In this document: positions 1 through 8,591 of the stretch, piece after piece
Numbering within the stretch: position 1 is the stretch's first letter
Layout of the letters: each line of letters begins with the position of its first letter
Source: Ascoidea tarda (nom. inval.)
Lineage: Eukaryota > Ascomycota > Saccharomycetes > Ascoideales > Ascoideaceae
NCBI GenBank assembly: GCA_030560485.1
Contig: JAKTTS010000154.1
Coordinates: 1 to 30,390 of the forward strand
Length of the DNA: 30,390 bases
Direction: 5' to 3'
Translations under genes and position numbers: made by a program
Notes under the pieces: generated by a model
Told to the model about the DNA's origin: nothing
Seen by the model: the letters and a program-made list of their open reading frames with translations, nothing else
Databases searched by the model: none

Positions 1-1
<1 letters not shown>

Positions 2-55
<54 letters not shown>
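2..55 (+). repeat. (AAT)n trinucleotide microsatellite coding poly-Asn
   Basis: A pure AAT repeat runs from the window edge to about position 55. In the TRS33 frame it encodes at least 18 Asn. The repeat may continue to the left. Confidence 0.95.
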
Positions 56-57
<2 letters not shown>

Positions 58-577
58 ATCAAACGAGCCAATAATATCTCTAAATGAAGACTTTAATCAT
101 CATGGAGGAATTGAGACTTTGGAATCCAATTATATTAATAATGATTTAGTTAATTTTAAAGTTGAAAATTATGGCTATTCAATTGGTTTGAGATTAGGCG
201 AATTGTTAAGTTTTCAGATCAATAGTAACAGTCTAAATTTAATTTCAAAAGAAAACAATAATTTGGATATTTTAAATATAATGAAATTTATTTGTAGGGA
301 CGTTTGGAAAAAAATATATGATAAACAAATGGACAATTTGAGAACAAATCACAGAGGCACATTTGTTTTAATTGACAGCAATTTCAAAGATTTAACTAGA
401 ATGTCCAGCTCAAAAGGTATTAATGACACAATAATTAAATGCAAGCCTTATGTTTGGTTTCCCTGTGGTATAATTAGAGGAATTTTATCAAGTCTTGATA
501 TTGACTCAACAGTTAATTTTGAGATTACAAAATTTCCTTCAGTTACGTTTAATGTTCAAACTAATATTTCTGGCTAG
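2..577 (+). CDS. TRS33: TRAPP complex subunit Trs33 (C-terminal part, 5' end outside window)
   Basis: Trs33 (TRAPPC6 family) is a small core subunit of the TRAPP complexes, which activate Rab GTPases of the Ypt1 class and tether vesicles at the Golgi. The frame is open from the left edge, so 191 codons are seen and the start lies upstream. The visible part opens with a run of 18 Asn codons written as the (AAT)n microsatellite, followed by an acidic linker and then the conserved domain. Family-like stretches include FICRDVW, DNLRTNHRG and FPCGIIRG near the C-terminus. The codon at 119 is TTG and is not a start. A poly-Asn insertion near the front of the domain is unusual but common in A+T-rich yeasts. 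It converges on the ATG33 gene. The identity is confident; the true N-terminus is unknown. Confidence 0.88.
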
Positions 578-1157
578 TAGAGTTCGATGTTTGGTATGTA
601 TTTACAAAATAGTATATGTATAAATATATATATATTTATATATTTATTAATATTAATATTAATATTATTGACATTATTATACTTAAAATTATCATAAAAT
701 AAAAAGACCTATAGATTAAAACAAAATCAAATAACAACCTTCTTCCTTCCTTCTTTTGATATATGTAATTTAAAAAAAAATAATAGAATAAATAAGATAA
801 ACAACCTAAATGTAAAAAAAAAAAATAAAGTGAAAATTTAAAAATAAAATAAAAAATTTATAAGTAAAATAGTTATATGTATAATATATTTACAATGAGG
901 AGTAAATAAGATAGAATATAACAAAAAAAACCCAAAAAAGAAAATAAAAAAAAAACAAGATTGTAAGATTAGAAACAAACAATTTTTTATCGGTTTTATT
1001 TTTACTATTATTTTTTTTAGAGATTTTTTAACTTTGAAAATTTTGAATGGAAGAAATTGGTATTTTTCAGTTGTACGAATATAATGAATTGAAAAATAAG
1101 TTATAAATGAATATGGATTCGAATTGATCTTAAAAATTTTCCTTAATTGTTGATAAT
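578..1157. other. Convergent intergenic gap between TRS33 and ATG33
   Basis: 580 bases of very A+T-rich sequence with a TA/TATATTTATA stretch around 620-665 and several A runs (780-960). It must hold the 3' UTRs and poly(A) sites of two convergent genes. I see no ORF, tRNA or structured RNA. Confidence 0.7.
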
Positions 1158-1925
1158 TTAACCACGAATGTCACCATGAATACCAATAGCAGAAAGAATA
1201 AAAGAAAGAGAAACTAAAGAAGTGATTAAAGTATAATCGGTTTTAATTTTTTTCAAAGTAGTTTCTGCATTTGCTTTATAAATTGAGTTTTCGACTTCTT
1301 TTTGAATGGTTTGAGAATCATTATCATTATTTTCATTTTCATTTTCATTTTCATGCTCATTTAATTCTTCTTCAACTTTTTCGACTGGGGAATCATTAAT
1401 ATCAGGTTTTAAAAATCCAGATTTATCTAAATGCGAGGGTTCTTCTCTCAATTCTCTTTTCAATTGAGAAACTTGAGGATTGGATTTAACTGCATCACTT
1501 GATTTTGGTTTTTCAGAATTTTGAGGTTTAATCAATTCATTTAGATCTGGGGTTTTTGAACCTAAATCTGTTTCAATTGAGTTCAATAACTTTGATTCTA
1601 ACAAATTAGTTTTAAAAAATAAATAGCCTAAAGCAAATTGTACAGGAATTGAAGCATATAATAAGTAAGGGTGACGTAAATGTTTTGGAGACTTAAAAAA
1701 AGTTAACAAAAACAATGAAGAAGAAATCGAACCCAATGAATAGATTAATTTATGAATATTCGAAGTTAGAGTATTCAAGTTATCTTGGAAGTCGTTTTTC
1801 TTGGTAAATGGCAAAATGTCAGATAAATAAGGGAAAATGGAAAAGGTTTGAAGAGTTAATGAACCAGCTAAAATCCCAAGAGTGGTTGTCCCAATAACTT
1901 TGGTAGCCTTTAAACAAGTGCCCAT
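1158..1925 (-). CDS. ATG33: Mitochondrial outer-membrane mitophagy factor, Atg33/Scm4 family
   Basis: Atg33 is a fungal protein of the mitochondrial outer membrane that promotes mitophagy in S. cerevisiae; Scm4 is its paralogue there. The 255-residue product starts like the family (MGTCLKATKVIG against MSVCLAITKGIA from memory), keeps LRHPYLLY near residue 83, and ends with the typical hydrophobic segment closing in IGIHGDIRG. I see about four membrane segments: near 9-28, 60-78, 86-105 and 228-250. Between the third and fourth lies a charged linker with an EN-rich run near residues 190-200, which makes it longer than the roughly 200-residue S. cerevisiae protein. The ATG at 1925 fits the conserved N-terminus. 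It is divergent from TYR1. Atg33 and Scm4 roles cannot be separated from sequence alone. Confidence 0.8.
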   Translation of the reverse strand: MGTCLKATKVIGTTTLGILAGSLTLQTFSIFPYLSDILPFTKKNDFQDNLNTLTSNIHKLIYSLGSISSSLFLLTFFKSPKHLRHPYLLYASIPVQFALGYLFFKTNLLESKLLNSIETDLGSKTPDLNELIKPQNSEKPKSSDAVKSNPQVSQLKRELREEPSHLDKSGFLKPDINDSPVEKVEEELNEHENENENENNDNDSQTIQKEVENSIYKANAETTLKKIKTDYTLITSLVSLSFILSAIGIHGDIRG

Positions 1926-2395
1926 TTTTGGTGAATAAAACTAAGACAATAAAAACGAAAACAACCAGAAGGACCACAAGATCAAAACCAAACCGAAACA
2001 ATCAGAATAAGCCAAAACAACAACAAGATACCAACAAAAACCACTGGAAATGCAGATATGCCCTACTTGGTGAAGATAAACAGCTCGAATTGCAAATTGA
2101 CTAAATTGTATTGGATCTTATCTCAACTCTGTTCTCAAAATCCTTTTCGCCACAGAAAAAACCGGTCCGGCACAACGGCTTTTCACGGTTTACTGGAATC
2201 ACAGGACCGGTATACCTCCGTGTGTATCATTGGACTGACACGGTGGAGTAGAATCCGCAGATTTCAGATGGAGTTGGGGATCCGCAGTGATGGTCTTGAA
2301 TTTTTCAGATTTGGCTGGATGATAAACACAAAGCAGATGAGTCAGTTGGAGCTGTATTGGTTATTATCAGAAATTAAGAAAAATTAGCTAGAAAA
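1926..2395. promoter_or_regulatory. Divergent promoter region of ATG33 and TYR1
   Basis: 470 bases between the two start codons. The middle part (about 2150-2280) is much richer in G+C than its surroundings and carries two inverted repeats: ACCGGTCC at 2161-2168 with GGACCGGT at 2204-2211, and CCTCCGTGT at 2215-2223 with ACACGGTGG at 2238-2246 (one mismatch). A TGAGTCA site lies at 2338-2344. A 109-codon ATG ORF crosses the region (2058-2387) but has no sign of being a protein gene. Confidence 0.6.
2338..2344. promoter_or_regulatory. Gcn4-type site TGAGTCA upstream of TYR1
   Basis: An exact TGAGTCA lies 51 bases before the TYR1 ATG. Gcn4 activates amino-acid biosynthesis genes through TGASTCA sites in yeasts. 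The site is unusually close to the start codon, so it could be chance, or the leader may be very short. Confidence 0.45.
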
Positions 2396-3751
2396 ATGAC
2401 AAATTCAGCTCAATTAGAGGAAATTAAGAAGCTCCAGCAGTTCAAGACCATTGGTATCATCGGGTTGGGTGACATGGGTCTATTGTATGCTAAAAAGTTC
2501 TCAAATGCTGGTTGGAAAGTAGTAGGTTGTGACAAAGAAGAAAACTTTGATCAATTTGTTGAAACTCATAAGAATGAGAGGTTCAAAGTGCTTAGAAATG
2601 GCCATTTTGTTTCAAGAGTAAGTGATTATATTATTTACAGTGTTGAAGCTGAAAACATTCACAAAATAGTTTCACTTTACGGTCCTTCCTCGAAATTTGG
2701 CAGCATTGTTGGTGGTCAAACCTCATGTAAAGCTCCCGAAATTGAGGCATTTGAAAAATATTTGCCTGATGATATCAATATCATATCTGTGCATTCTTTA
2801 CATGGTCCTGGAGTAACAACTACTGGTCAGCCTTTAGTTATAATCAACCATAGATCTAATCCTGAAAATTTCAAATTTGTTAATTCATTAATGTCTTGCC
2901 TCAATTCAAAAGTAGTTTATCTATCTGCAGTTGAACATGATAAAATTACTGCTGATACTCAAGCTGTAACTCATGCTGCTTTTCTAAGCATGGGTGTCGC
3001 TTGGAGAAAGATTCAAGTATATCCTTGGTATCATCAAAGATGGGTTGGTGGTATTGAAAATGTTAAAATCAATATCTCAATGAGAATTTATGGAAATAAA
3101 TGGCATGTTTATGCTGGTTTGGCTATAACAAATCCCTCGGCTCACGATCAAATTTTGCAATATGCAAATTCAGTTACTGAATTATTTACTTTGATGATTC
3201 AAGGAGATAAAGAAAAATTAAGACAAAACTTATACATTGCTAGAGATAAAATATTTGGTCATATTATTAAAACCAAGCAAGAATTATTATTAGATGATAA
3301 GCTTTTGGCTCAATACTCATTATCAAAAGTTCCCCCTGGTCCAAAAAAGTCCAATTCTCATCTATCCTTATTGGCAATTGTTTATTCATGGTATAAATTA
3401 GACCTTTTTCCCTACGATCATATTATTTGCTCAACTCCTTTATTTAGAATCTTTTTAGGTGTGACTGAATATTTATTTTGCACTCCCAACCTACTAGATG
3501 AATGTATTGAAGATGCAATTACTGAAACTTCTTTTAGAAGTGATGATTTGGAATTTGTTATTGCTGCAAGAAATTGGAGCAGAATTGTCAGACACAAAAG
3601 TTTTGAACTTTATCAAAAAGAATTTGAAAAAACTCAAGATTTTTTCAAGGGTAATCAAGATGAAGCTAATAAAATTGGTAATGAAATGTTTAGAGTCATT
3701 TTACAAAGGGTTAAAGAATACGAATCAGACCAATCTGATATTGATCCATGA
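2396..3751 (+). CDS. TYR1: Prephenate dehydrogenase (NADP+), tyrosine biosynthesis
   Basis: Tyr1 converts prephenate to 4-hydroxyphenylpyruvate by oxidative decarboxylation with NADP+, the last step but one to tyrosine in the cytosol. The 451-residue product matches the fungal enzyme in length (about 450) and along its whole length. The nucleotide-binding fold begins at residues 20-28 with GIIGLGDMG (G23, G25, G28). Highly conserved blocks follow: VGGQTSCKAPEIEAFEKYLP, then HSLHGPG, HDKITADTQAVTHAAFLSMG and NKWHVYAGLAITNPSAHDQI. The ATG at 2396 leaves the short N-terminus usual for the family. It is divergent from ATG33 and convergent with ALG6. A TGAGTCA site upstream suggests general amino-acid control. 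Confidence 0.96.
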   Translation: MTNSAQLEEIKKLQQFKTIGIIGLGDMGLLYAKKFSNAGWKVVGCDKEENFDQFVETHKNERFKVLRNGHFVSRVSDYIIYSVEAENIHKIVSLYGPSSKFGSIVGGQTSCKAPEIEAFEKYLPDDINIISVHSLHGPGVTTTGQPLVIINHRSNPENFKFVNSLMSCLNSKVVYLSAVEHDKITADTQAVTHAAFLSMGVAWRKIQVYPWYHQRWVGGIENVKINISMRIYGNKWHVYAGLAITNPSAHDQILQYANSVTELFTLMIQGDKEKLRQNLYIARDKIFGHIIKTKQELLLDDKLLAQYSLSKVPPGPKKSNSHLSLLAIVYSWYKLDLFPYDHIICSTPLFRIFLGVTEYLFCTPNLLDECIEDAITETSFRSDDLEFVIAARNWSRIVRHKSFELYQKEFEKTQDFFKGNQDEANKIGNEMFRVILQRVKEYESDQSDIDP

Positions 3752-4097
3752 TATTAAAACTTCAAAATTTTAACATAATAGTTCAAAAACTTTTTTATTA
3801 GCTTGACCAGTTTGATTGTTGAAAAATTTAAATTTTTTAGCAATTTATTCAATCTAATTAGTTTGTACTTTAATACCCAATACTCAATACTTAATGTTTA
3901 ATTTTCGATTTTCAATCTTTCAATTTTTAACTGTTTGTTGTATACTTTATATTTTATACTCTATGTGTTATATTTTGAATATTATATTTTATGATTTATG
4001 ATTTATGTTCTATAATTTATAATTTTTCTATTATACACTATAAACTATTACAATCAAAATCAAAATCAAAATCAGAATCAATGTTTTTTTTTCTCGA
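3752..4097. other. Convergent intergenic gap between TYR1 and ALG6
   Basis: 346 bases, almost all A+T, with slipped copies of short words such as TTTATGATTTATGATTTATG (about 3986-4010) and a run of AATCAA-type units at about 4053-4082. It probably contains both 3' UTRs. No gene is seen. Confidence 0.7.
4053..4083 (+). repeat. Short imperfect AATCAA-type tandem repeat
   Basis: About five 6-base units, CAAAAT/CAGAAT-like, in tandem just past the ALG6 stop codon. It is a low-complexity microsatellite with no visible role. Confidence 0.7.
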
Positions 4098-5786
4098 TTA
4101 ATTATTTCTTATTTGAAACATTCTAATATTTAGCCAAAACCAAAATGTAGAAAAACATGCAAATGAAAATGAAATGTTCAAGACTACCCATAAATCAGGA
4201 TATCTTGAGGGTGGGTTTAAAATGATTTCTATTCCATGTAAAATTAATGCCAAAATTGTCGAAGAAATTATAATAAAATTGATTGACCAATTTTTGATTG
4301 AATTTTCTTTAACTTTGAACAAATTTTTAAAATTATTTACGACACAACTGATATTTAAATTTCCAATCAACCAATTCATTAAAAAGCCTATAACAAAATA
4401 CTGTAGCACTAATTCATCTTTTTTTAATAGCGGGTATAAACTAAATAAACCAATATTATTAATCCAACAAACCATTTTAAAAATTTCATCATCATTAACG
4501 TTTGATAATAATAATGTTGTTGGCATTAATGGTAATAAAATGGATTTTTCATGAACTTGAAACGAGAAAAAATAAAAGCCCCAAGAACATGATGCAAAAG
4601 TTATAGGAATTAAATGTTTTCTTGGGTGAAAATAGATTAAAAAACAACTGGGCAGTATAGATAATAAAGTAAAGCCCAATGATAATTTTTTTAATGTTGA
4701 TAAATCAAATAGTGTTCTATATTTGACTAATATATTAGTCACACACCAAAAATTTGCAACTTTATCTTCAAATAAACCTCTTTCGAATGGAAAAATTCTT
4801 ATTAAAGCCTGTTTGAGATTTAGAAGTCCGTCTTTTAAATTGTTGTTAAAAATCACTAGTGGAGCAAACATTAGTACTAAAGTTAATATGACAGAAAAAG
4901 CAACCGCAAATAATCTTGGGAAATCAAATCTTTTCTGAAAGGGATTGAAACATAAAGATAAAATGTAAAAAAAAATAACAGGGGAGTAATACAAAGCCAT
5001 TTGTTTAAAAGAAATGGCCAAAATGAAAAAAAAAGAAGCAATTGATAACTGATCATATAATAGGCTGACAATTGAAAATAGTACTAAACCAAGCATTACT
5101 GAATTATATTGAAAATGACCATGATCAATTAGTATTAAACAAGGTTGAAATAAAATTAAAACGATCGTTATACTTTGATTTAAAGAATTGAATTTTTTCC
5201 AACCTTGAGAACCTTTTGTTGTAATTTTTTTATTGGATTTAAAAAAACAAAATGTAAAAAAATAAACAGCTGAAAAATAAATTAAAACATCAGAAGTTAA
5301 AACGGTTAATCTCATAAAATTTTTCAAATCATCATTTTCTATACCATTTGTATTATCCAATTGAAACCACCCAAGTCTTATGAATTTTCCAATAAAACCA
5401 AAAAAATAAGAATGATAAGCAGTCAACGGAGGATAATCTAGACCCCAATAGTCTAGCTTGTAATAATACCATTTCGATATTGGTAAATTGATGGTTAAAT
5501 CTAGCCAATGTCTTTGAGCTTCAAAATCTCCAAAGAATGGAGGATTAGCATGACCAGAATATCCTCCTAATGATACAGCAGACCGTATTAAAATTGCAAA
5601 AATCGTTATAATATATTTGATCACCCACTGATTTTGAACTGGTCTGAATGGAGATAAAAACTCATAACATGGAGAATTATAAAAAACTGATTTAGGAGAC
5701 AATCGTTCTTGTTGTTTTTGGTGAAAATCCATGCCCTGCTGCAGGCTGGTTGCTGGCTTTATTTTAGCAGAAGAATTGGGACTCAT
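4098..5786 (-). CDS. ALG6: Dolichyl-P-Glc:Man9GlcNAc2-PP-dolichol alpha-1,3-glucosyltransferase
   Basis: Alg6 adds the first glucose to the lipid-linked Man9GlcNAc2 oligosaccharide in the ER lumen, using dolichyl-phosphate-glucose; the finished glycan goes to oligosaccharyltransferase. The 562-residue protein is a GT-C type polytopic membrane enzyme, close to the S. cerevisiae length of 544. After a polar N-terminus and a membrane segment near 55-73 comes the first lumenal loop with GGYSGHANPPFFGDFEAQRH (residues 74-93), whose Asp87/Glu89 are in the place of the family's catalytic acidic pair, then WGLDYPPLTAYHS (114-126). Further signatures are HFQYN and the FQVHEKSIL block in the second half. 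Many hydrophobic helices follow. It begins at the ATG at 5786 and converges on TYR1. Confidence 0.94.
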   Translation of the reverse strand: MSPNSSAKIKPATSLQQGMDFHQKQQERLSPKSVFYNSPCYEFLSPFRPVQNQWVIKYIITIFAILIRSAVSLGGYSGHANPPFFGDFEAQRHWLDLTINLPISKWYYYKLDYWGLDYPPLTAYHSYFFGFIGKFIRLGWFQLDNTNGIENDDLKNFMRLTVLTSDVLIYFSAVYFFTFCFFKSNKKITTKGSQGWKKFNSLNQSITIVLILFQPCLILIDHGHFQYNSVMLGLVLFSIVSLLYDQLSIASFFFILAISFKQMALYYSPVIFFYILSLCFNPFQKRFDFPRLFAVAFSVILTLVLMFAPLVIFNNNLKDGLLNLKQALIRIFPFERGLFEDKVANFWCVTNILVKYRTLFDLSTLKKLSLGFTLLSILPSCFLIYFHPRKHLIPITFASCSWGFYFFSFQVHEKSILLPLMPTTLLLSNVNDDEIFKMVCWINNIGLFSLYPLLKKDELVLQYFVIGFLMNWLIGNLNISCVVNNFKNLFKVKENSIKNWSINFIIISSTILALILHGIEIILNPPSRYPDLWVVLNISFSFACFSTFWFWLNIRMFQIRNN

Positions 5787-5923
5787 TTTAATAGGTCTGA
5801 CGCAGCAAACACTTTGGTAATATTACCTTCATATGTTCTGTTAAAGTTCTTCAAGTGTCACTGATAAAAACTCAACGAAATATCAGACTGCAAAACCGTT
5901 GTCATGTTCAATAAATGCAAAAC

Positions 5924-6003
5924 TGCGCCAATTAGGACTCGAACCAGAGTCTTTTGTTGGAAGACGCAAAAAGGCTTAATAAGGCTTGATTTGCCAATGT
6001 GAT
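5924..6003 (-). pseudogene. tRNA-like relic (possible tRNA-Val remnant)
   Basis: On the minus strand there is a perfect B-box, GGTTCGAGTCC (5935-5945), and an exact five-pair anticodon-type stem, GTCTT/AAGAC, around the seven-base loop CCAACAA (5949-5965). If read as a tRNA the anticodon would be AAC (Val), but position 33 is C instead of the near-universal T. A TGGC word at 5993-5996 is placed like an A-box. A TTTT run follows the 3' end directly. Against a working gene: the T-stem has two mismatches, and the 3' acceptor strand TTGGCGC has no partner upstream. I read it as a decayed tRNA gene or an orphan Pol III box; chance cannot be excluded. Confidence 0.35.
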
Positions 6004-6040
6004 CTTGGTACTGTTGGTCTGTACATATTTAATAACATAG

Positions 6041-6233
6041 ATGTCTCAGCAATTGTTGGCAAAGGTTTTGAAAGCAAGACAATTGAAAAGAAATGTTTTT
6101 CGCATTTATTCAAAGATATGTTACAAATTTTTCCATCTATGTTAATGGCGCTATTCCCGATATGGAAGCAGGAGCAATTTTTAGTGATGCTTTAACTAGA
6201 GTAGATGATATAGAGTTGTGTGAATCAAATTAA
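6041..6233 (+). pseudogene. Two overlapping short ORFs offset by one base; possible broken small gene
   Basis: Positions 6041-6145 encode 34 residues beginning MSQQLLAKVLKARQLKRNVF, a basic, amphipathic start resembling a mitochondrial presequence. The +1 frame is open from 6087 and from ATG 6093 gives 46 residues ending at 6233, including YVNGAIPDMEAGAIFSDALT, whose composition looks like real protein rather than A+T-rich noise. The overlap would suit one gene split by a single frame change, or two unrelated chance ORFs. I do not recognise the family. No yeast frameshift heptamer such as CTTAGGC is seen in the overlap, and no intron signals fit. Confidence 0.3.
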
Positions 6234-6795
6234 TGATTAAAAAAACAAACATTCAAGTATACTTATCTATAAGATTTATTGCTTTTTCAAGTATATTTTA
6301 TTATTCTTTGAAATTGCCAGTAATGAGTTATCGTCGAAATATATTTTTACAAATAGAACCGCAATTGAATTGTTAACAAAAATATTCTTCATGAAGTTGT
6401 TTCTTGTTTGTTGCATGGATAACCATGATAGTTGATACTCTGAAAACACTGAAATATAGCCAAAAACAATCCAATCAAAACTGCTTTATTACTTTATCAT
6501 TAGATGTGGAATTGCAACAACGATTAAAGTGGTTTTAAGTCTATTGTTCTTTCCATGAGGTAGCAACAACATGCAGTTGTATGCACACCATTCATATCAT
6601 GTGCCTTGTAATGACATCCAACATTCACTATTTTTTTCAGTTTCCGAAGCTACGAATCAATGCCTACACTTTGGAGGAGAAAAGATTTCAGTTCAGATTT
6701 GCTGAGCGATGAGGTGCTTCAGCTGTTTGTTCATACTTCAACCCTGCTGCTTTTTGTATTAACTACTCTGCTTTTTTTTTCCAATACCTTCCATA

Positions 6796-7485
6796 ATGGC
6801 AGTCCCCAAAATCACCATTTTGATATCTGGAAATGGCTCCAATTTTCAAGCGATTATTGACGCTATAAAATCCGGAGAGATTGAAGCTGAGATCGACCAA
6901 GTAATTTCATCCTCTCCAATTGCTTATGGTTTAGAAAGAGCTTCAAAGGCGAACATCCCAACAAAAGTTCATCAATTAAAAGATTATTATAAGGGAATTC
7001 CAAAAGAAAATAAAGAAGGAAGAAAAATTGCAAGAGAAAAGTTCAATGATGATCTAGCTAATTTAATCGTTTTTGGATCGAAAAAGTCAGATTCTATTGA
7101 AAACAAAGTCCCAGGATATAATGCTCCAAATTTAATTGTATGTGCAGGGTGGATGTTAATCTTGTCGTCAAGTTTTTTAATACCAATAGAAAAATTCAAT
7201 ATTCCAATTATCAATTTACATCCTGCTTTACCTGGTGCATTTGATGGTACCCATGCAATTGACAGATGTTGGAAAGCTGGTCAAGATGGTCTAATTACCA
7301 AAGGTGGAGTGATGGTTCATAAAGTTATACAAGAAGTTGACAGGGGCGAACCTTTAATAGTTAAGGAACTTGATCTAATCATAGGCGAATCATTAGATGC
7401 CTATGAAGACAGAGTTCATAAAGTTGAACATACTGCTATAGTAGAGGGTACTGTCAAAGCTTTGAAAGAATTAGTTTCCATCTAA
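6796..7485 (+). CDS. ADE8: Phosphoribosylglycinamide formyltransferase (GART)
   Basis: Ade8 transfers a formyl group from 10-formyltetrahydrofolate to GAR, the third step of de novo purine synthesis, in the cytosol. The 229-residue product opens with the substrate-binding loop ISGNGSNFQAI (residues 10-20). The catalytic triad of the family (Asn, His, Asp) is seen as N140 and H142 in INLHPALPG, and D182 in EVDRGEP. An extra segment around residues 58-75 (KDYYKGIPKENKEGRK) is typical of the fungal enzyme. The ATG at 6796 sits directly before the first beta strand. An overlapping ORF at 6660-6860 in another frame is a shadow. It converges on PUP1. Confidence 0.95.
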   Translation: MAVPKITILISGNGSNFQAIIDAIKSGEIEAEIDQVISSSPIAYGLERASKANIPTKVHQLKDYYKGIPKENKEGRKIAREKFNDDLANLIVFGSKKSDSIENKVPGYNAPNLIVCAGWMLILSSSFLIPIEKFNIPIINLHPALPGAFDGTHAIDRCWKAGQDGLITKGGVMVHKVIQEVDRGEPLIVKELDLIIGESLDAYEDRVHKVEHTAIVEGTVKALKELVSI

Positions 7486-7766
7486 TGTCTGAATTGATTA
7501 CTTAACTGGTTTTCACTGGTAATTATCATAAATTAAGCTAAACTAAGAATTGATTCGAACCAAGTTCATAAACATAAAATAAAATAAAATGGTATCAGTA
7601 TAAATAACAAGAAAAAATTTCAAAAAACTCAAAAAATTTCAAGGGCAATATAACTTTAAACACATATTCCTTATTCCTATTTTAAAATTCGATTTTTTTT
7701 CTCTTTCGTACGCATAAATATTCAAATAATAAATATATATAAAATCATGCTTTATAAAAATTCTAA

Positions 7767-8591
7767 TTATGCATCAACTTCCATTGCCTCAGGTCTTGCT
7801 TCGGGTGTTGAAATTATAACCTCTTCAGAAACAAGTTCAAGTTTGCTATATATTGTCTTTTCTTTCAAAACGACTGTAGCACCCCTATTAAAAATATAGT
7901 TATTAGCCTTTTGTGCTCTAACATTTGGAGTCAAATAATTTCTGTGCAATACAGCATCTTTACCTGTTTCCATTACACAAAGATCAACGTTAGATCCCGA
8001 ACCTAAATCATTCCAAATACCTGCTTGGATAGCATCCGAACACAATCCCATTGCTTCTTCTTTGGTTAGATCTAATTTCCACCTGCTTTCAAAGACTGAC
8101 ATGGCAGCCAACGAACCTGAACCTAAGGTTTCATAATAGCCTATATCCGTTGAACCATGAGCGTGAATTGAGAATAAATGAGAGCCAGTTGGATCAGTTC
8201 CTGCCACAATTAAATAAGCACCAATATGACCACTGTATTTGAACAAATGCTGTTTTAATAAAGTCAATGCAGTGCAAACTCTTGGTTCACGGTTGGTGTA
8301 TAAAGAGTGCAATTCAATATTCGAGGCAATTAATTGAGTCACCATCTCAGTATCAGCAGCAGTACCGGCACCAGCACACCAGATGTGAGGAGCTATTCTG
8401 TGCAATTTCTCGCAATTCTTATCAGCTACAATTGGGCCAGCAGTAGCTCTAGTATCAGCAGCGATCACAACGCCACCGTTGAATTTACATCCAACAATAG
8501 TAGTACCGGTGGAGGTTGCCTTTGGAACAGCATACCCCTTGGAAGAGAGAAATTGATTTCTCTGATAGTTCTCAAAACTCAAACCTGCCAT
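7767..8591 (-). CDS. PUP1: 20S proteasome beta-2 subunit (trypsin-like), precursor
   Basis: Pup1 is the beta-2 subunit of the 20S core and carries the trypsin-like activity. The 274-residue precursor has a propeptide of 29 residues ending in TSTG; autocleavage would expose Thr30 as the nucleophile (TTIVG). The family's other catalytic residues are present: Asp46 in AADTRAT and Lys62 in NCEKLHRI, which are D17 and K33 of the mature chain. GSGSLAAMSVFE and LGSGSNVDLCV are further signatures. The C-terminal tail after about residue 250, which in this family wraps around beta-3, is present and ends with an acidic stretch. The ATG at 8591 gives the expected propeptide length. It is divergent from TRS120. 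No exact Rpn4 box (GGTGGCAAA) is seen upstream. Confidence 0.97.
   Translation of the reverse strand: MAGLSFENYQRNQFLSSKGYAVPKATSTGTTIVGCKFNGGVVIAADTRATAGPIVADKNCEKLHRIAPHIWCAGAGTAADTEMVTQLIASNIELHSLYTNREPRVCTALTLLKQHLFKYSGHIGAYLIVAGTDPTGSHLFSIHAHGSTDIGYYETLGSGSLAAMSVFESRWKLDLTKEEAMGLCSDAIQAGIWNDLGSGSNVDLCVMETGKDAVLHRNYLTPNVRAQKANNYIFNRGATVVLKEKTIYSKLELVSEEVIISTPEARPEAMEVDA

Larger units (their letters stand above)
5787..6795. other. Long gap between ALG6 and ADE8 start codons, with relic-like sequences
   Basis: About 1 kb lies between two divergent genes. It holds a tRNA-like relic on the minus strand (5925-6000), a pair of short plus-strand ORFs offset by one frame (6041-6233), and roughly 560 bases with no recognisable content. 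Two divergent promoters must also be present. I found no TGACTC site to support a Bas1/Gcn4 link to ADE8; the nearest word is TGAGTTA near 6323. Confidence 0.55.

Noticed and set aside
2058-2387. 109-codon ATG ORF directly before TYR1
   Set aside because: Its composition (many Arg, Trp, Cys, Ser) is that of a translated G+C-rich promoter. TYR1 needs no N-terminal exon, and no intron signals link them.
4174-4554. 126-codon plus ORF inside ALG6
   Set aside because: It is antisense to a clear ALG6 coding frame and has no features of its own.
6276-6392. 38-codon minus-strand ORF with a hydrophobic stretch ending in Asp-Asp, faintly like the reverse transcriptase box of Ty1/copia elements
   Set aside because: Too short, no other element part nearby and no LTR seen. 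At most a very old fossil fragment; chance is more likely.
6660-6860. 66-codon ORF overlapping the ADE8 start
   Set aside because: It is in another frame, and the overlapped part is clearly ADE8; upstream it is Leu/Phe-rich translation of a T-rich leader.
7546-7566. B-box-like GGTTCGAATCA on the minus strand after ADE8
   Set aside because: The flanks do not form a T-stem, and no anticodon arm or acceptor pairing is present.
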